NCBI RefSeq assembly: GCF_014644435.1
Contig: NZ_BMKR01000030.1
Coordinates: 18,986-82,985, forward strand
From: Paenibacillus albidus
Lineage (GTDB): Bacteria; Bacillota; Bacilli; Paenibacillales; Paenibacillaceae
Direction of reading: 5' to 3'
DNA length: 64,000 bases
Of the stretch, positions 44,345-53,918 are shown piece by piece. The number at the start of each line of letters is the position of its first letter. The stretch's first letter is position 1. Under the pieces are notes generated by a model. That model did not search any database, was not told the origin of the DNA, and worked only from the letters and a program-made list of their open reading frames with translations. A program made the translations under genes and the position numbers.

Positions 44345-47300
44345 TTAACTTTCATCAGCCAACAGATTGCTTAGACGCAGCAGCAGTACAATCGCTTCGG
44401 CGCGGCTAGCCTGACTCGAAGGATCAAAACGGTTGCCTGAGCGCCCGTTAATCAAGCCCTTCCCGGCAGCTTCAGCCACATAAGCCTTGGCCCATGCCGG
44501 AATTCCGCCATCGTCCGCAAAGGAAGTCGTGGCTCCCGCTTCAGGCTTAACCCCCAGTGCCCGCATCATCAGGACTGCCATTTCAGCACGGCTGATTGAG
44601 CTACCCGGACGGAAACTCCCATCCTCATGGCCTGTGGCAATTCCCTGCTCCACAGCCTGGGATATGGCAGCCTGCGCCCAAGGCCGTATACTCTCCTGGT
44701 CCTTGAAGGCAGAGAGAGCATTTGTTGAGGTGATGTCGGCATTCCAGTTTAGGGCCGATGCCAGCAGCATGATGAATTCTGCCCGGGTAACCGGCGTGTC
44801 CGGATGCACTCCGCCATCCGGGTAACCCTGCACAAGGCCGCGGCATCCGGCTTGTCTGATCTCCTCTTCCGCCCAGTGGCCGGAAATATCATTGAAGGTT
44901 ATGCCCTCAAGGATACAACCGGAAGGAGCTTCCGGGCCCGGTGACTGGCCGGATACTTGCTCCTGGAATACCCGAAGGCTGTAAGTTCTCCAGGAACCGT
45001 CTTCTGCTATAACCAACACCTTAATGCTGTTCTCGCCTGCAACGAGCGGGATGTTCCCGCTCAGACTGTTCTCTGCAGAGGAAAGTATCCCTTCTGTAGC
45101 CTGACCAGCCGCCAGATACATGATCTTAAGCTTTGCTTTCGAATCCTCGGCTTGCGCCGTAATCTGAAGAGCACTGACCTCAGGGCCAACCGTAACCTCA
45201 TAAGCGGTGGTCCCTGGAGAGAATCCCGGTTTCAGCATCCCCGCCGACAGCGTCAGACCTGTCAGGAAGGAATTGCTGGAGCGCGGTGCTGCTTCCACTG
45301 GGGGATTATACCCTGGAGACGGCTCCACAACAGGCGGCTCCGCCCGGTAAATCTCCAGCTCATACCGCTTGGTAGTGACTCCATCCGGTGCCGTAACGGT
45401 GACAGCTGCCAGATTGCTGCCGACAGTCAGTATGTCCCCACCCCAGATGTCGGCCGTAGCCCCGGCCTCATACACCTCGGCTGTGACAGTAACGCTGGTT
45501 ATTTCATAGGGAACACTTAACTTGTAATAAGTGGTATCCGGCTGGAACCCGGCCAAAGGTACACCGTCCACAGCCAGCGCTGCGAGGTCAGCATTGGCCG
45601 AAGCTTCTGCTTCCTTGGCCTTACGCACAATATGAAGCGTATAGGTCCGGGTAGTAACCCCATCCGGTGCCGTAATGATAATCTTAAGCGTATTGCTGCC
45701 GACGAGAAGTTTCTCCCCGCCGGACACTATGACACTCGCATCCGGCTCAGCTGTCTGGACCTCTACCAGAGCGGATGTCGTTTCATGGGCAACATTCAGT
45801 GTATAATCCCTTACGTCCGGATCGAAATCCGGAAGAGCTGAACCGTTCACAACAAGGCTTACTGCCCGCGCATCCGATGAAAGATCCTGCACTGCACGTA
45901 CAATGGTCAGATGGTAGGTTTTGCTTACCGCCCGGTCTTGTGCCGTTACTATAACCTGTAGATCATTTGGACCTATTTCCAGATACGTTGCGCCCGTAAC
46001 CGTTACTGCCGCATACGGACTGTAAGTCTGCACGGTTACTGTGGCCTGATCAGTAGAATAAGGTACGTTATACACATATTTGTAGATCTGCGGATCAAAA
46101 TCCTTCAGTGGTGCTCCATTGACAAAAAGCGCACGGGCATTGGCATTCTGATCAGCGATAAAGTTCACACTGGCTTCTGCCGCCAGGCGCATGCTGCCAA
46201 CTTCCGCCGATATTTGGGCAGAGCCTGCCACCACCGGTGCAGTCAGTACTGCCCGGTATGTCCCATCACCCAGGTCAGTTACGGCGCTGAGCGTCCCAAC
46301 GCCGTTTACTTTCAGACTTACCGCTTGACCGCCCCCGGCAAGCACATTGCCGTTGCTGTCCTTTAACGTAACGGTCACCTGAGCGGTGCTGCTTCCGTCT
46401 GCCGGAAGTTCGGTCCGGTCCACCGTTAGCGTCGAAGTCGACGCGTCGGCCGCCCCGGCCACGAAGTTCACTGTGGCCGTGCCCGGCACAGGTGCTCCGT
46501 TCACCTTCGCGGTGATCGTCGCCGTGCCCACTGCGGCCGGCGCGGTCAACATCGCGCCATAGGTCCCGTCGCCATGATCCGTGACGGTTCCCACGCTGCC
46601 GCCGCCGCTTACCGCTATCGCCACGGTATCGCCGCCGCTTAAGAGCGGGTTCCCCTGCGCATCGCGCACGGTCACTGTTACTTCAGCGGTGCTCATGCCA
46701 TCCGCTGTCAGCGTAGCCTGATCCACCGCCACGCTCGACTTGGCGGGGTCTGCGGTTCCGGCCACGTAGCTTACCGTGGCCGTGCCCGGCACAGCTGCTC
46801 CGTTCACCTTCGCGGTGATCGTCGCCGTGCCCACTGCGGTCGGCGCGGTCAACGTCGCGCCATAGGTCCCGTCGCCATGATCAGCGACGGTTCCCACCCT
46901 GCCGCCGCCGCTCACCGCTACCACCACGGTATCGCCGCCTACTAACAGCGGGTTCCCCTGCGCGTCGCGCACGGTCACTGTCACTTCAGCGGTGCTCACG
47001 CCATCCGCTGTCAGCGAGGCCCGATCCACCGCCACGCTCGACTTGGCGGCGTCTGCGGTTCCGGCCACATAACTTACCGTGGCCGTACCCGGCACAGCTG
47101 CTCCGTTCACCTTCGCGGTGATCGTTGCTGTGCCCATACTTGTCGGCGCGGTCAACGTCGCGCCATAGGTCCCGTCGCCATGATCCGCGACGGCTCCCAG
47201 ACTGCCGCCGCCGCTCACCGCGACCGTAACAGTATCGCCGCCGGCTAACAGCGCGTTCCCTTGCGCATCGCGCACGGTCACTGTTACTTCAGCGGTGCTC

Positions 47301-49837
47301 ACGCCATCCGCTGGCAGCGAAGCCCGATCCACCGCCACACCCGACTTGGCGGCGTCTGCGGTTCCAGCCACATAACTTACCGTGGTCGTACCCGGCACAG
47401 CTGCTCCGTTCACCTTCGCGGTGATCGTCGCCGTGCCCACTGCGGTCGGCGCGGTCAACGTCGCGCCATAGGTCCCGTCGCCATGATCCGCGACGGTTCC
47501 CACGCTGCCGCCGCCGCTTACCGCTATCACCACGGTGTCGCCGCCGACTAACAGCGGGTTCCCCTGCGCGTCGCGCACGGTCACTGTAACTTCAGCGGTG
47601 CTCACACCGTCCGCTGTCAGCGTAGCCTGATCCACCGCCACGCTCGACTTGGCGGCGTCTGCAGTTCCGGCCACATAACTTACCGTGGCCGTGCCCGGCA
47701 CAACTGCTCCGTTCACCTTCGCGGTGATCGTTGCTGTGCCCGTGCTTGTCGGCGCGGTCAACGTCGCGCCGTAGGTCCCGTTGCCATGATCGGCGACGGT
47801 TCCCACGATGCCACCGCCGCTTACCGCTATCACCACGGTGTCGCCGCCGACTAACAGCGGGTTCCCTTGCGCATCGCGCACGGTCACTGTAACTTCAGCG
47901 GTGCTCACGCCGTCCGCTGTCAGTGTAACCTGATCCACCGCCACACTCGACTTGGAAGCGTCGGCTCCTGCCGCAACAAATTCAACTTTGGCTTGCTCCT
48001 GGAGTTGAACTCCGTTTAAGCTGGCCTCGATGGTAGAGGTTCCAATCGTCGTCGGCGCGGTTAAGGTCGCCTGATAAGCTCCTCCGCCCAGCTTGGCTAC
48101 CGGACCAAGTGTACCTCCACCCGTAATTGTCAGCACAGGCAGAACAGCGTTGCCATCATCGTTTACAGCAGTTCCTGCCGCATTGTTCAACTGAAGCTGA
48201 ACTGTAGTGGTATTGCTTCCATCAGCCACCAGCCGGGCATCCTCTGCCTTTAATGTTGATGTCACCGGAGACACTACCGGAATCAAGTCCGTTCTTGAGT
48301 TGTTAAGCGTATTCGCTTCTTCTTCCATCACCACTTCTGCTTTTACAGAAGCCTCATTTCCAGCGTCTGCTTCTGCATCAACAACCAATTGAATCGCTGA
48401 AGAGGTTCCTTTGTCCGCAATTCTCTTCGTAGTTGTACATGTAAGTTCAGATACATCACAGCTCCAGTCCGTGCCGCTCAGGGATACTGGGGTCATTTTG
48501 GAATCCAGCGTAAATTGAACCTTGAGATCCTTGGCCGTGGCTGTCTTCCCTGTATTGCGTACGCTCATATCGTAACTGAGGCCATTTTGTCCAGCTACTA
48601 TTAATGAAGGCAGACTGCTGCCCAGCTGAACCACAACATCTGCAACATCCGAGCTTACCTCAATGTCACTTGGACTTTGATCATTCGAATTGACGTTGTC
48701 TTGAACAGTGGACTGGCTAAGGGACAGTTTAGCGGTATCATTCATATAAATCCCGCCGCCTCTTCCGTAAGCACCATTCCCGGTAATCGTTACTTCGGAC
48801 AATGTCAACAAACCGGAATACACATCTCCAGCCAGTCCGCCACCATCCCCGTCCGCATAGTTCTTCTCAAATACCGTGGACTGGATCAAAGCCGCTCTTT
48901 GCATAAAAACTCCGCCACCCCGGCCTTCAGAATCCTCTTTTTGAACAGATCCGAACGCCTGATTGCCTGTAAAAAGAGAGCCAGTAACCGTAACGGTGCC
49001 AGGTGCTGCCGTTTGCGGGTAGGCCTGCATTCCTCCTCCTGAACCGTAAACCGTATTACCTATAAACTTCGTATTTGAAATCGAAATCTTCAAATCGCCT
49101 TCGAGATAGGCTCCACCTGCTCTCGCAGTATAACTGCCCGAAGCGCTCCCGGCAGTGTTATTCTCAATCACCGTATCGCGCAGAACCAAAGCACCTGTCG
49201 GCGGGCCGGCAATATTAAGACCTCCCCCATAGAGACCGTCCCCCACTGCATTGTCCTTAATGATCAGATTTTGCAGTGTAATCGTCCTCTGGCCCGTATA
49301 CCCCAAAATTCCGGCACCGCCAAAATCACCGGAAGCATTCACTCCACCGCCGCGAACGGTCATATTCTGCAAAGTGATGTCATAACCTGCTTCCTCCGCA
49401 TCGGGATTCAGATTGAACACGCGAAAATTGGCATTGCCCGGAGCGGCAGCCGCCTGAATTACCGTCAACTCCGCTGCGCTTCCGTCGCTGCCCCCATCTC
49501 CGGTCAGGACCATATGATTTCTCAGCTCGAGCGGATCACCGGAGGTAAGGGTATAGGTTCCAGCGGGCACCTTGATTTCATAATCCGTACTGCCTGCATC
49601 GGCCGTCTGGATCGCCGCCCGCAATGAGCAGTTACCGGAAGAATCCGCGCAAATGCCATCACCGGGAAGCACATCTTCCGTATCTGCCATCGTATTTACC
49701 GAAATGGTTTCCGCTGCGGCAGCCGCAAGCGCCGTTACCATAAACAGACACATAACAAGAACCAATGCGGCAGTGCCATACGTAAATTTCCGCCCGATGT
49801 AAGGAACCAACCGGTGCAGAATCCTGCCTGCTTTCAA
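44345..49837 (-). CDS. Giant SLH-anchored surface adhesin with beta-helix and Ig-like repeats
   Basis: The 1830-residue protein has a signal peptide (residues 1-43, ending AAAAAE), a CSLREL-type start (NTMADTEDVL...GNCSLRAAIQTAD) and a Gly/Asn-rich parallel beta-helix to about 400, then a CARDB-like domain. Seven bacterial Ig-like (invasin/Big) domains follow, about 530-1230; five are nearly identical (unit 101 residues, 303 bp; DNA repeats near 46450-47960). Four cadherin-like beta-sandwich domains lie about 1231-1640. Three SLH domains (about 1646-1830) bind pyruvylated cell-wall polymer. It is the last gene of an operon with two tail-collar proteins. It is a likely adhesin or scaffold; ligand unknown. 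Confidence 0.92.
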   Translation of the reverse strand: MKAGRILHRLVPYIGRKFTYGTAALVLVMCLFMVTALAAAAAETISVNTMADTEDVLPGDGICADSSGNCSLRAAIQTADAGSTDYEIKVPAGTYTLTSGDPLELRNHMVLTGDGGSDGSAAELTVIQAAAAPGNANFRVFNLNPDAEEAGYDITLQNMTVRGGGVNASGDFGGAGILGYTGQRTITLQNLIIKDNAVGDGLYGGGLNIAGPPTGALVLRDTVIENNTAGSASGSYTARAGGAYLEGDLKISISNTKFIGNTVYGSGGGMQAYPQTAAPGTVTVTGSLFTGNQAFGSVQKEDSEGRGGGVFMQRAALIQSTVFEKNYADGDGGGLAGDVYSGLLTLSEVTITGNGAYGRGGGIYMNDTAKLSLSQSTVQDNVNSNDQSPSDIEVSSDVADVVVQLGSSLPSLIVAGQNGLSYDMSVRNTGKTATAKDLKVQFTLDSKMTPVSLSGTDWSCDVSELTCTTTKRIADKGTSSAIQLVVDAEADAGNEASVKAEVVMEEEANTLNNSRTDLIPVVSPVTSTLKAEDARLVADGSNTTTVQLQLNNAAGTAVNDDGNAVLPVLTITGGGTLGPVAKLGGGAYQATLTAPTTIGTSTIEASLNGVQLQEQAKVEFVAAGADASKSSVAVDQVTLTADGVSTAEVTVTVRDAQGNPLLVGGDTVVIAVSGGGIVGTVADHGNGTYGATLTAPTSTGTATITAKVNGAVVPGTATVSYVAGTADAAKSSVAVDQATLTADGVSTAEVTVTVRDAQGNPLLVGGDTVVIAVSGGGSVGTVADHGDGTYGATLTAPTAVGTATITAKVNGAAVPGTTTVSYVAGTADAAKSGVAVDRASLPADGVSTAEVTVTVRDAQGNALLAGGDTVTVAVSGGGSLGAVADHGDGTYGATLTAPTSMGTATITAKVNGAAVPGTATVSYVAGTADAAKSSVAVDRASLTADGVSTAEVTVTVRDAQGNPLLVGGDTVVVAVSGGGRVGTVADHGDGTYGATLTAPTAVGTATITAKVNGAAVPGTATVSYVAGTADPAKSSVAVDQATLTADGMSTAEVTVTVRDAQGNPLLSGGDTVAIAVSGGGSVGTVTDHGDGTYGAMLTAPAAVGTATITAKVNGAPVPGTATVNFVAGAADASTSTLTVDRTELPADGSSTAQVTVTLKDSNGNVLAGGGQAVSLKVNGVGTLSAVTDLGDGTYRAVLTAPVVAGSAQISAEVGSMRLAAEASVNFIADQNANARALFVNGAPLKDFDPQIYKYVYNVPYSTDQATVTVQTYSPYAAVTVTGATYLEIGPNDLQVIVTAQDRAVSKTYHLTIVRAVQDLSSDARAVSLVVNGSALPDFDPDVRDYTLNVAHETTSALVEVQTAEPDASVIVSGGEKLLVGSNTLKIIITAPDGVTTRTYTLHIVRKAKEAEASANADLAALAVDGVPLAGFQPDTTYYKLSVPYEITSVTVTAEVYEAGATADIWGGDILTVGSNLAAVTVTAPDGVTTKRYELEIYRAEPPVVEPSPGYNPPVEAAPRSSNSFLTGLTLSAGMLKPGFSPGTTAYEVTVGPEVSALQITAQAEDSKAKLKIMYLAAGQATEGILSSAENSLSGNIPLVAGENSIKVLVIAEDGSWRTYSLRVFQEQVSGQSPGPEAPSGCILEGITFNDISGHWAEEEIRQAGCRGLVQGYPDGGVHPDTPVTRAEFIMLLASALNWNADITSTNALSAFKDQESIRPWAQAAISQAVEQGIATGHEDGSFRPGSSISRAEMAVLMMRALGVKPEAGATTSFADDGGIPAWAKAYVAEAAGKGLINGRSGNRFDPSSQASRAEAIVLLLRLSNLLADES
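46450..47965 (-). repeat. Five 303-bp tandem repeats within the SLH gene
   Basis: Phrases such as CGACTTGGCGG recur at about 46735, 47038, 47341, 47645 and a diverged one at 47948, each about 303 bases apart and in frame. Near-identity at DNA level suggests recent homogenisation and easy gain or loss of units. Confidence 0.85.
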
Positions 49838-49864
49838 TAGATCACCTCCTCATTCTATTTTCAT

Positions 49865-50392
49865 TTAAGATCTAGGCGGAAAGTCACCGGAAGTGCAAAT
49901 AATAAAATTAAGGGCAAGAAAAGGCTGCATGTTATTATGCGGCTGGCTGCCGCCTGCGGGTCTTACAGCTCCCTGTTCCATAGTTGCCGTGCGATTGGGT
50001 CCGTAAGACGAATAGCTTGCAGCGGGCACACGCCCTCCAGGCTTGGCCCACACTGCTCCGGCAGGATGATCTTTCCGCATCCCCCCTTCTTTATATACTG
50101 GAGTATGATTATGGACGGGAAGCTGGCCGCTATTCAATTCCACAGCAGCGCTGCCGCCGGAGACTCCAAGCGTCCGATCCGTCAATCCATTCCCCATGCC
50201 CGCTTGGATAGGAACCCGGCCAACCAGGTTCGGCAAGGCGAATGTCGTTTTACCATCCCCGCCATAATTAGTTCCCAGCAAAGAAAACAACGCTGTATTC
50301 TGCATTATTGGCATCAATTGTCCATCACAGAAAGCCCAGCCCTTTGGTGCAAAGTTACCGGCAAAAATCCGGATTTCTCCAAGATAACCCAT
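49865..50392 (-). CDS. Tail-collar (MdpB-like) protein
   Basis: The 175-residue protein starts at ATG 50392 (GGGGAG 7 bases upstream). It is a full phage tail-collar domain of the microcystin-dependent-protein type: LGEIRIFAGNFAPKGWAFCD, QNTALFSLLGTNYGGDGKTTF, LPNLVGRVPIQAG and a C-terminal HNNMQPFLALNFIIC. No signal peptide is present, unlike its neighbour. It lies 27 bases upstream of the SLH giant. Such domains form trimeric fibres or tail tips. Confidence 0.9.
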   Translation of the reverse strand: MGYLGEIRIFAGNFAPKGWAFCDGQLMPIMQNTALFSLLGTNYGGDGKTTFALPNLVGRVPIQAGMGNGLTDRTLGVSGGSAAVELNSGQLPVHNHTPVYKEGGMRKDHPAGAVWAKPGGRVPAASYSSYGPNRTATMEQGAVRPAGGSQPHNNMQPFLALNFIICTSGDFPPRS

Positions 50393-50424
50393 GTCTGTTC
50401 TCCCCTTTCAACTGTTCAGTTTGT

Positions 50425-51546
50425 CTAGCTTCTTGAAGGGAAAATCCCCGCCCCGCAAATCAAATAATTAAGTGTCAGATAGGGCTGCATATTCTCATGG
50501 GGCTGGGATGAGCCGGATGGCAGCAGCGCATCTCCCATTTTGACATCCGGAGTATGATGATAGGCCGAGACAGGAGTTGCTCCAAACCCGGCATCCACCG
50601 GACTTGCCGTGTCCACAGCCGTCGTTGTTGCGCTGATGCTGTGGTTATGTGCCGGAAGCTCCTGGACAGTTAAGGTATGGTTTCTCTCTCCCCCCTTGTA
50701 TCCCAATGGATAGTTGGAGTTATAATGTACGGGTACCCGGGCTTGAAGATCCGGAAGCGCAAACGTTGTGCTCCCGTTCCCACCGTACATTGTCCCCAGA
50801 ATACTGAACAGTGCTGTATTATTTTGGATGGACAGAATGGCTCCATTGCAGGCATACCAGCCGTTAGGGATCATATTAAAGGCCACTAAACGAATCTCGC
50901 CTAAATAAGAGTCTGCATTCATTACGGAAGGGTACATTCCTTCCAGGGCAATCACAAAGTTAATTGGCAGATAAGGCATCATATTGTCATGGGGCAAACC
51001 TTCGCCCGCCATCTTGACCTCACTTCTACCCATATTCCCTGCCGTTCCGCCCTCCATATAATTGGAGGCCGAAGATTTGGCCCATACGGCACCTTCAGGA
51101 CTGTTCTTATTGCCCCATGAAGCATGCCCGTAGACATCGTGAGTATGTGCCGGCATCTCGGATGACTTCAGAGTGACTGACTCCACACCTCCGGAAGAAC
51201 CCAGCGGCGTTTGCGGACTGACGTGCATCGCAGCTCTCCCCCTCAGATCCGGCAACTGAAAGGTCACCTGTCCATCACCGCCATAGGTCGTGCCAATGAG
51301 TTGAAAGAGCACTTCATTTTGAGAAATATGCAGCACGCTGCCGTCGCATATCGCCCATCCCTGCGGGGCAAAATTCCCTGCGAACATACTGATTTCACCC
51401 ACAATGGGTTGATAGATATCTGATGCATAGGCCGTCTTGGTTCCTGCCAGCCAGTTAAGTCCGGCCCCGGACATCGCCATCAGGGCTGCTCCCGCTCCTG
51501 CTTTGGCCAGAAATTCACGGCGGGATATTTTTTTATTCTTGTCCAC
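50425..51546 (-). CDS. Tat-exported protein with two tail-collar domains
   Basis: The 373-residue protein starts at GTG 51546, 6 bases after AAGGAGG; earlier ATGs (51552, 51582) are less well spaced. A twin-arginine signal is clear: KKISRREFLAKAGAGAALMA. Two tail-collar/MdpB domains follow in tandem: GEISMFAGNFAPQGWAICDG (from about residue 50) and GEIRLVAFNMIPNGWYACNG (from about 215), each ending with a H(D/E)NM-x-PYLxxNF block. Export by Tat means folded, possibly trimeric, fibres reach the cell surface. It begins the SLH operon, 32 bases before the next gene. Confidence 0.87.
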   Translation of the reverse strand: MDKNKKISRREFLAKAGAGAALMAMSGAGLNWLAGTKTAYASDIYQPIVGEISMFAGNFAPQGWAICDGSVLHISQNEVLFQLIGTTYGGDGQVTFQLPDLRGRAAMHVSPQTPLGSSGGVESVTLKSSEMPAHTHDVYGHASWGNKNSPEGAVWAKSSASNYMEGGTAGNMGRSEVKMAGEGLPHDNMMPYLPINFVIALEGMYPSVMNADSYLGEIRLVAFNMIPNGWYACNGAILSIQNNTALFSILGTMYGGNGSTTFALPDLQARVPVHYNSNYPLGYKGGERNHTLTVQELPAHNHSISATTTAVDTASPVDAGFGATPVSAYHHTPDVKMGDALLPSGSSQPHENMQPYLTLNYLICGAGIFPSRS

Positions 51547-51747
51547 CGGCATCCTCCTTTTTTTGCTTTTGCTGTCTATCATTTATGTAGATAATCTCAT
51601 CATAGCGGTAAAATAAGACTTTGAGAATATATTTTAAAACTATATATACTGAACTTGAAATTTTTCTATTTGGGGAGTGGATCGAGACTACGGTGAATGT
51701 TTGGACTTCCGGCCCATTCTATATAGATTATCTTTGTTCAAAAACTC

Positions 51748-51779
51748 AAAAAAACAAGCCCCCGGGACCGGCGGCTTGC
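51748..51779 (-). terminator. Terminator of msrAB
   Basis: On the minus strand CAAGCCGCCGG pairs with the GGGGGCTTG side and is followed by seven T residues. Confidence 0.75.
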
Positions 51780-51791
51780 CATTAGTTATAT

Positions 51792-52772
51792 TCATCTCAG
51801 CCTATCTGCTTTAAATAACTGCACAAACCGTCCCAGGCCGTTAGACTCCAGTTCTTCCTTCGGAATAAACCGCAGAGCGGCCGAGTTGATTCGGTAATGC
51901 AGCTTCGTGGGCTCCGGGCCGTCATACAATACATGCCCCAGATAGGCATGGCTCAGCCTGCCCCGGACCGCTGTCCGCACCTGATCACTGCTGTAATCCG
52001 CTTCCTTGCGGATCAGCCCTTCATCCAGCGGCTTGCTGAATCCGGGCCATCCGGTGCCGGAGTCGAATTTGTCCTTTGAGCAGAACAGGGGGTCGCCGCT
52101 CACAATATCGACGTACAATCCCTCCTGGTTCATATCCCAATATTCATTCTGATACGCCTGTTCCGCAGCCTTATTCTGAGTGACCTCATATTGCAGCTCC
52201 GTCAGGCGTTCCCGCAGCCGTTTCTTATCTTCAGGATTGTTCCAATATTGCCCCGTGAAGTCCTCGCGTCCCGAACCTTTCATATAAGCCTTATAGTTTG
52301 CTACATGTGTCTTATAATACTGCTGGTGTTCATCCTCGGCGGGATAAAACGGACTGGCCGGCAAAATCTCTGTCACAATCGGCTTTTTGAACCTCCGGCT
52401 GGCCTGAAGGGCCTGCCTGGAAGCCTCCGCCTGCTGCCGCTGCTCCTCATTATGCACAAAAATTGCCGACCTATAGGAATGTCCGCGGTCCATAAATTGT
52501 CCGCCTGCATCCGTAGGATCAATCAGCTGCCAATAAATTTCGAGTAGGCGCTCATACGGAAACACCTCCGGCTCGAACGTAATCTGCACCGCTTCACGAT
52601 GCCCGGTAGTTTCCGTCCCCACCTCGTCATATGTGGGATTCAAGGTATGTCCGCCCGTATAGCCGGAAACCAGGGACACGATGCCCGGCAGTTCATCAAA
52701 CGGCTTGACCATACACCAGAAGCAGCCTCCCGCGAAGGTGGCAAGTTGTTGATTATTGATCTTGTCCAGCAT
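51792..52772 (-). CDS. msrAB: MsrA/MsrB fusion methionine sulfoxide reductase
   Basis: The 326-residue protein has an MsrA domain first (residues 1-165; catalytic Cys in AGGCFWCM, plus DPTDAGGQFMDRGHSYRSAIF) and an MsrB domain (about 185-326; KDKFDSGTGWPGF, GRLSHAYLGHVLYDGP). In MsrB the catalytic block normally reads RYCINSAALRF; here the DNA clearly gives HYRINSAALRF, so the Cys is replaced by Arg (CGA). The only other MsrB-side Cys is in PLFCSKDKF. The R form of methionine sulfoxide may not be reduced. The MsrA half looks intact. Confidence 0.9.
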   Translation of the reverse strand: MLDKINNQQLATFAGGCFWCMVKPFDELPGIVSLVSGYTGGHTLNPTYDEVGTETTGHREAVQITFEPEVFPYERLLEIYWQLIDPTDAGGQFMDRGHSYRSAIFVHNEEQRQQAEASRQALQASRRFKKPIVTEILPASPFYPAEDEHQQYYKTHVANYKAYMKGSGREDFTGQYWNNPEDKKRLRERLTELQYEVTQNKAAEQAYQNEYWDMNQEGLYVDIVSGDPLFCSKDKFDSGTGWPGFSKPLDEGLIRKEADYSSDQVRTAVRGRLSHAYLGHVLYDGPEPTKLHYRINSAALRFIPKEELESNGLGRFVQLFKADRLR

Positions 52773-52796
52773 ACGGCTCCCCCTTAAATAAAGGAA

Positions 52797-53084
52797 TTAA
52801 TCCTCATATTTGGCGAGTTCGGCTTCCAGCTCCACGCGCTGTTGAATGACATTATCCAATATTTCTCTCTGCGCCGCAAGCTTGGCCTGCAGGTCTTGTT
52901 CTGCCGGGGAGCCTGCCGCCGGATCATAGCCTGGCGCAGTTCTCAGAAAATTCAGCTTTGCCTCATAATCCTCTTGAACAATCCGGATCTCTTCTATATC
53001 ATCCTTGACCTTGCCGATCTGGTACTCCAGATACATGATGTCCGAGGAGGCTGCGGGATGGGTCGAACGCTGAGAATAGGTCAT
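52797..53084 (-). CDS. Small coiled-coil protein of unknown function
   Basis: The 95-residue protein is strongly helical and charged (YLEYQIGKVKDDIEEIRIVQ, LAAQREILDNVIQQRVELE) and lacks a signal peptide. Length and composition suggest a two-helix coiled coil. It sits 24 bases upstream of msrAB on the same strand. I do not recognise a family. Confidence 0.6.
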   Translation of the reverse strand: MTYSQRSTHPAASSDIMYLEYQIGKVKDDIEEIRIVQEDYEAKLNFLRTAPGYDPAAGSPAEQDLQAKLAAQREILDNVIQQRVELEAELAKYED

Positions 53085-53157
53085 CGTGCACCTTCTTTCT
53101 TTGAATTGATCAGCTTCATAAACAATCCTACCATATACACATTGTAAATATCTTGCT

Positions 53158-53355
53158 CAAGCGCCCCAAAGAAGCTCGTAATCATCCGCTGCCTCTATAA
53201 ACTCCATATCGAATTCCAACAGCAACTGACCGGCCTTCACCTGTGCTCCCGTCTCCACCAGGGACAAGAACCCTTCCCACTCCATCAAATGGAGAATACA
53301 CCTTCCCTTCAGACGGCTCAATCGCTATCCCTTCACCCATTTTTGCTTGTCAAAT
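53158..53355 (-). pseudogene. Remnant of a glucose-type PTS EIIA domain
   Basis: The minus-strand translation begins KMGEGIAIEPSEGKVYSPFDG, which is the typical N-terminal strand of EIIA-Glc domains. It then breaks frame and resumes as VETGAQVKAGQLLLEFDMEF and IEAADDYELLW, the C-terminal strand, ending at the stop 53158. The central part with the phosphorylated His (HIGI) is deleted, so the domain is dead. No other PTS genes remain around it. Confidence 0.75.
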
Positions 53356-53372
53356 ATACGTGACGGCACCTG

Positions 53373-53906
53373 CTAAAAAATAATAATTCCGGCGATGGCC
53401 GACAATAAGATAACGGTAAACGGATGAATTTTGAAATGAGTCACAGCGATGAGGCAGCCCACACAAATTACTACGGTTCCAAGCATAGTCCAGCTCAGTA
53501 ACGCCTCTGTCCGGCCACCCAGTCCAAAATGATAGGCTGCATAAATAATCAATCCGGTGATAACCGGCCGCAAACCATAAAAAGATGATTTGACCCAGGC
53601 ATTCCCTTGAAGCTTGAGAAAAAAAGCGGCTATCACAATGACGATAATCAGCGAGGGCAAAATGATGCCGGTCGTCGATGCGACCGCCCCGGCAATACCC
53701 GAAGTCGTGTATCCGATTAAGGTAGCTGTATTCGTGGCAATAGAACCCGGAGCCATCCCTGCCAAAGCTACAATCTCCTCAAATTGCCCGCTGTCTACCC
53801 AGCCCTTGCTGGCTACTTCCCGCTGAATTAACGTCATTACCGCATATCCCCCACCGAAGGAGATACAGCCGACCTTTAAAAATACAAAGAATAAATGCCA
53901 AAGCAT
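53373..53906 (-). CDS. Chromate transporter half (ChrA family)
   Basis: The 177-residue membrane protein is a half-size CHR domain: FLKVGCISFGGGYAVMTLIQRE, EIVALAGMAPGSIATNTATLIGY, GIILPSLIIVI. Short-chain chromate transporters work as pairs encoded by neighbouring genes, and the partner gene starts 12 bases upstream. It would export chromate. Confidence 0.9.
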   Translation of the reverse strand: MLWHLFFVFLKVGCISFGGGYAVMTLIQREVASKGWVDSGQFEEIVALAGMAPGSIATNTATLIGYTTSGIAGAVASTTGIILPSLIIVIVIAAFFLKLQGNAWVKSSFYGLRPVITGLIIYAAYHFGLGGRTEALLSWTMLGTVVICVGCLIAVTHFKIHPFTVILLSAIAGIIIF

Positions 53907-53918
53907 ACCCAGATCCCC

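Noticed and set aside
46450..47965. A regular repeat array that might be read as CRISPR
   Set aside because: The units are 303 bp, in frame and encode Ig-like domains; no short direct repeats with unique spacers and no cas genes.
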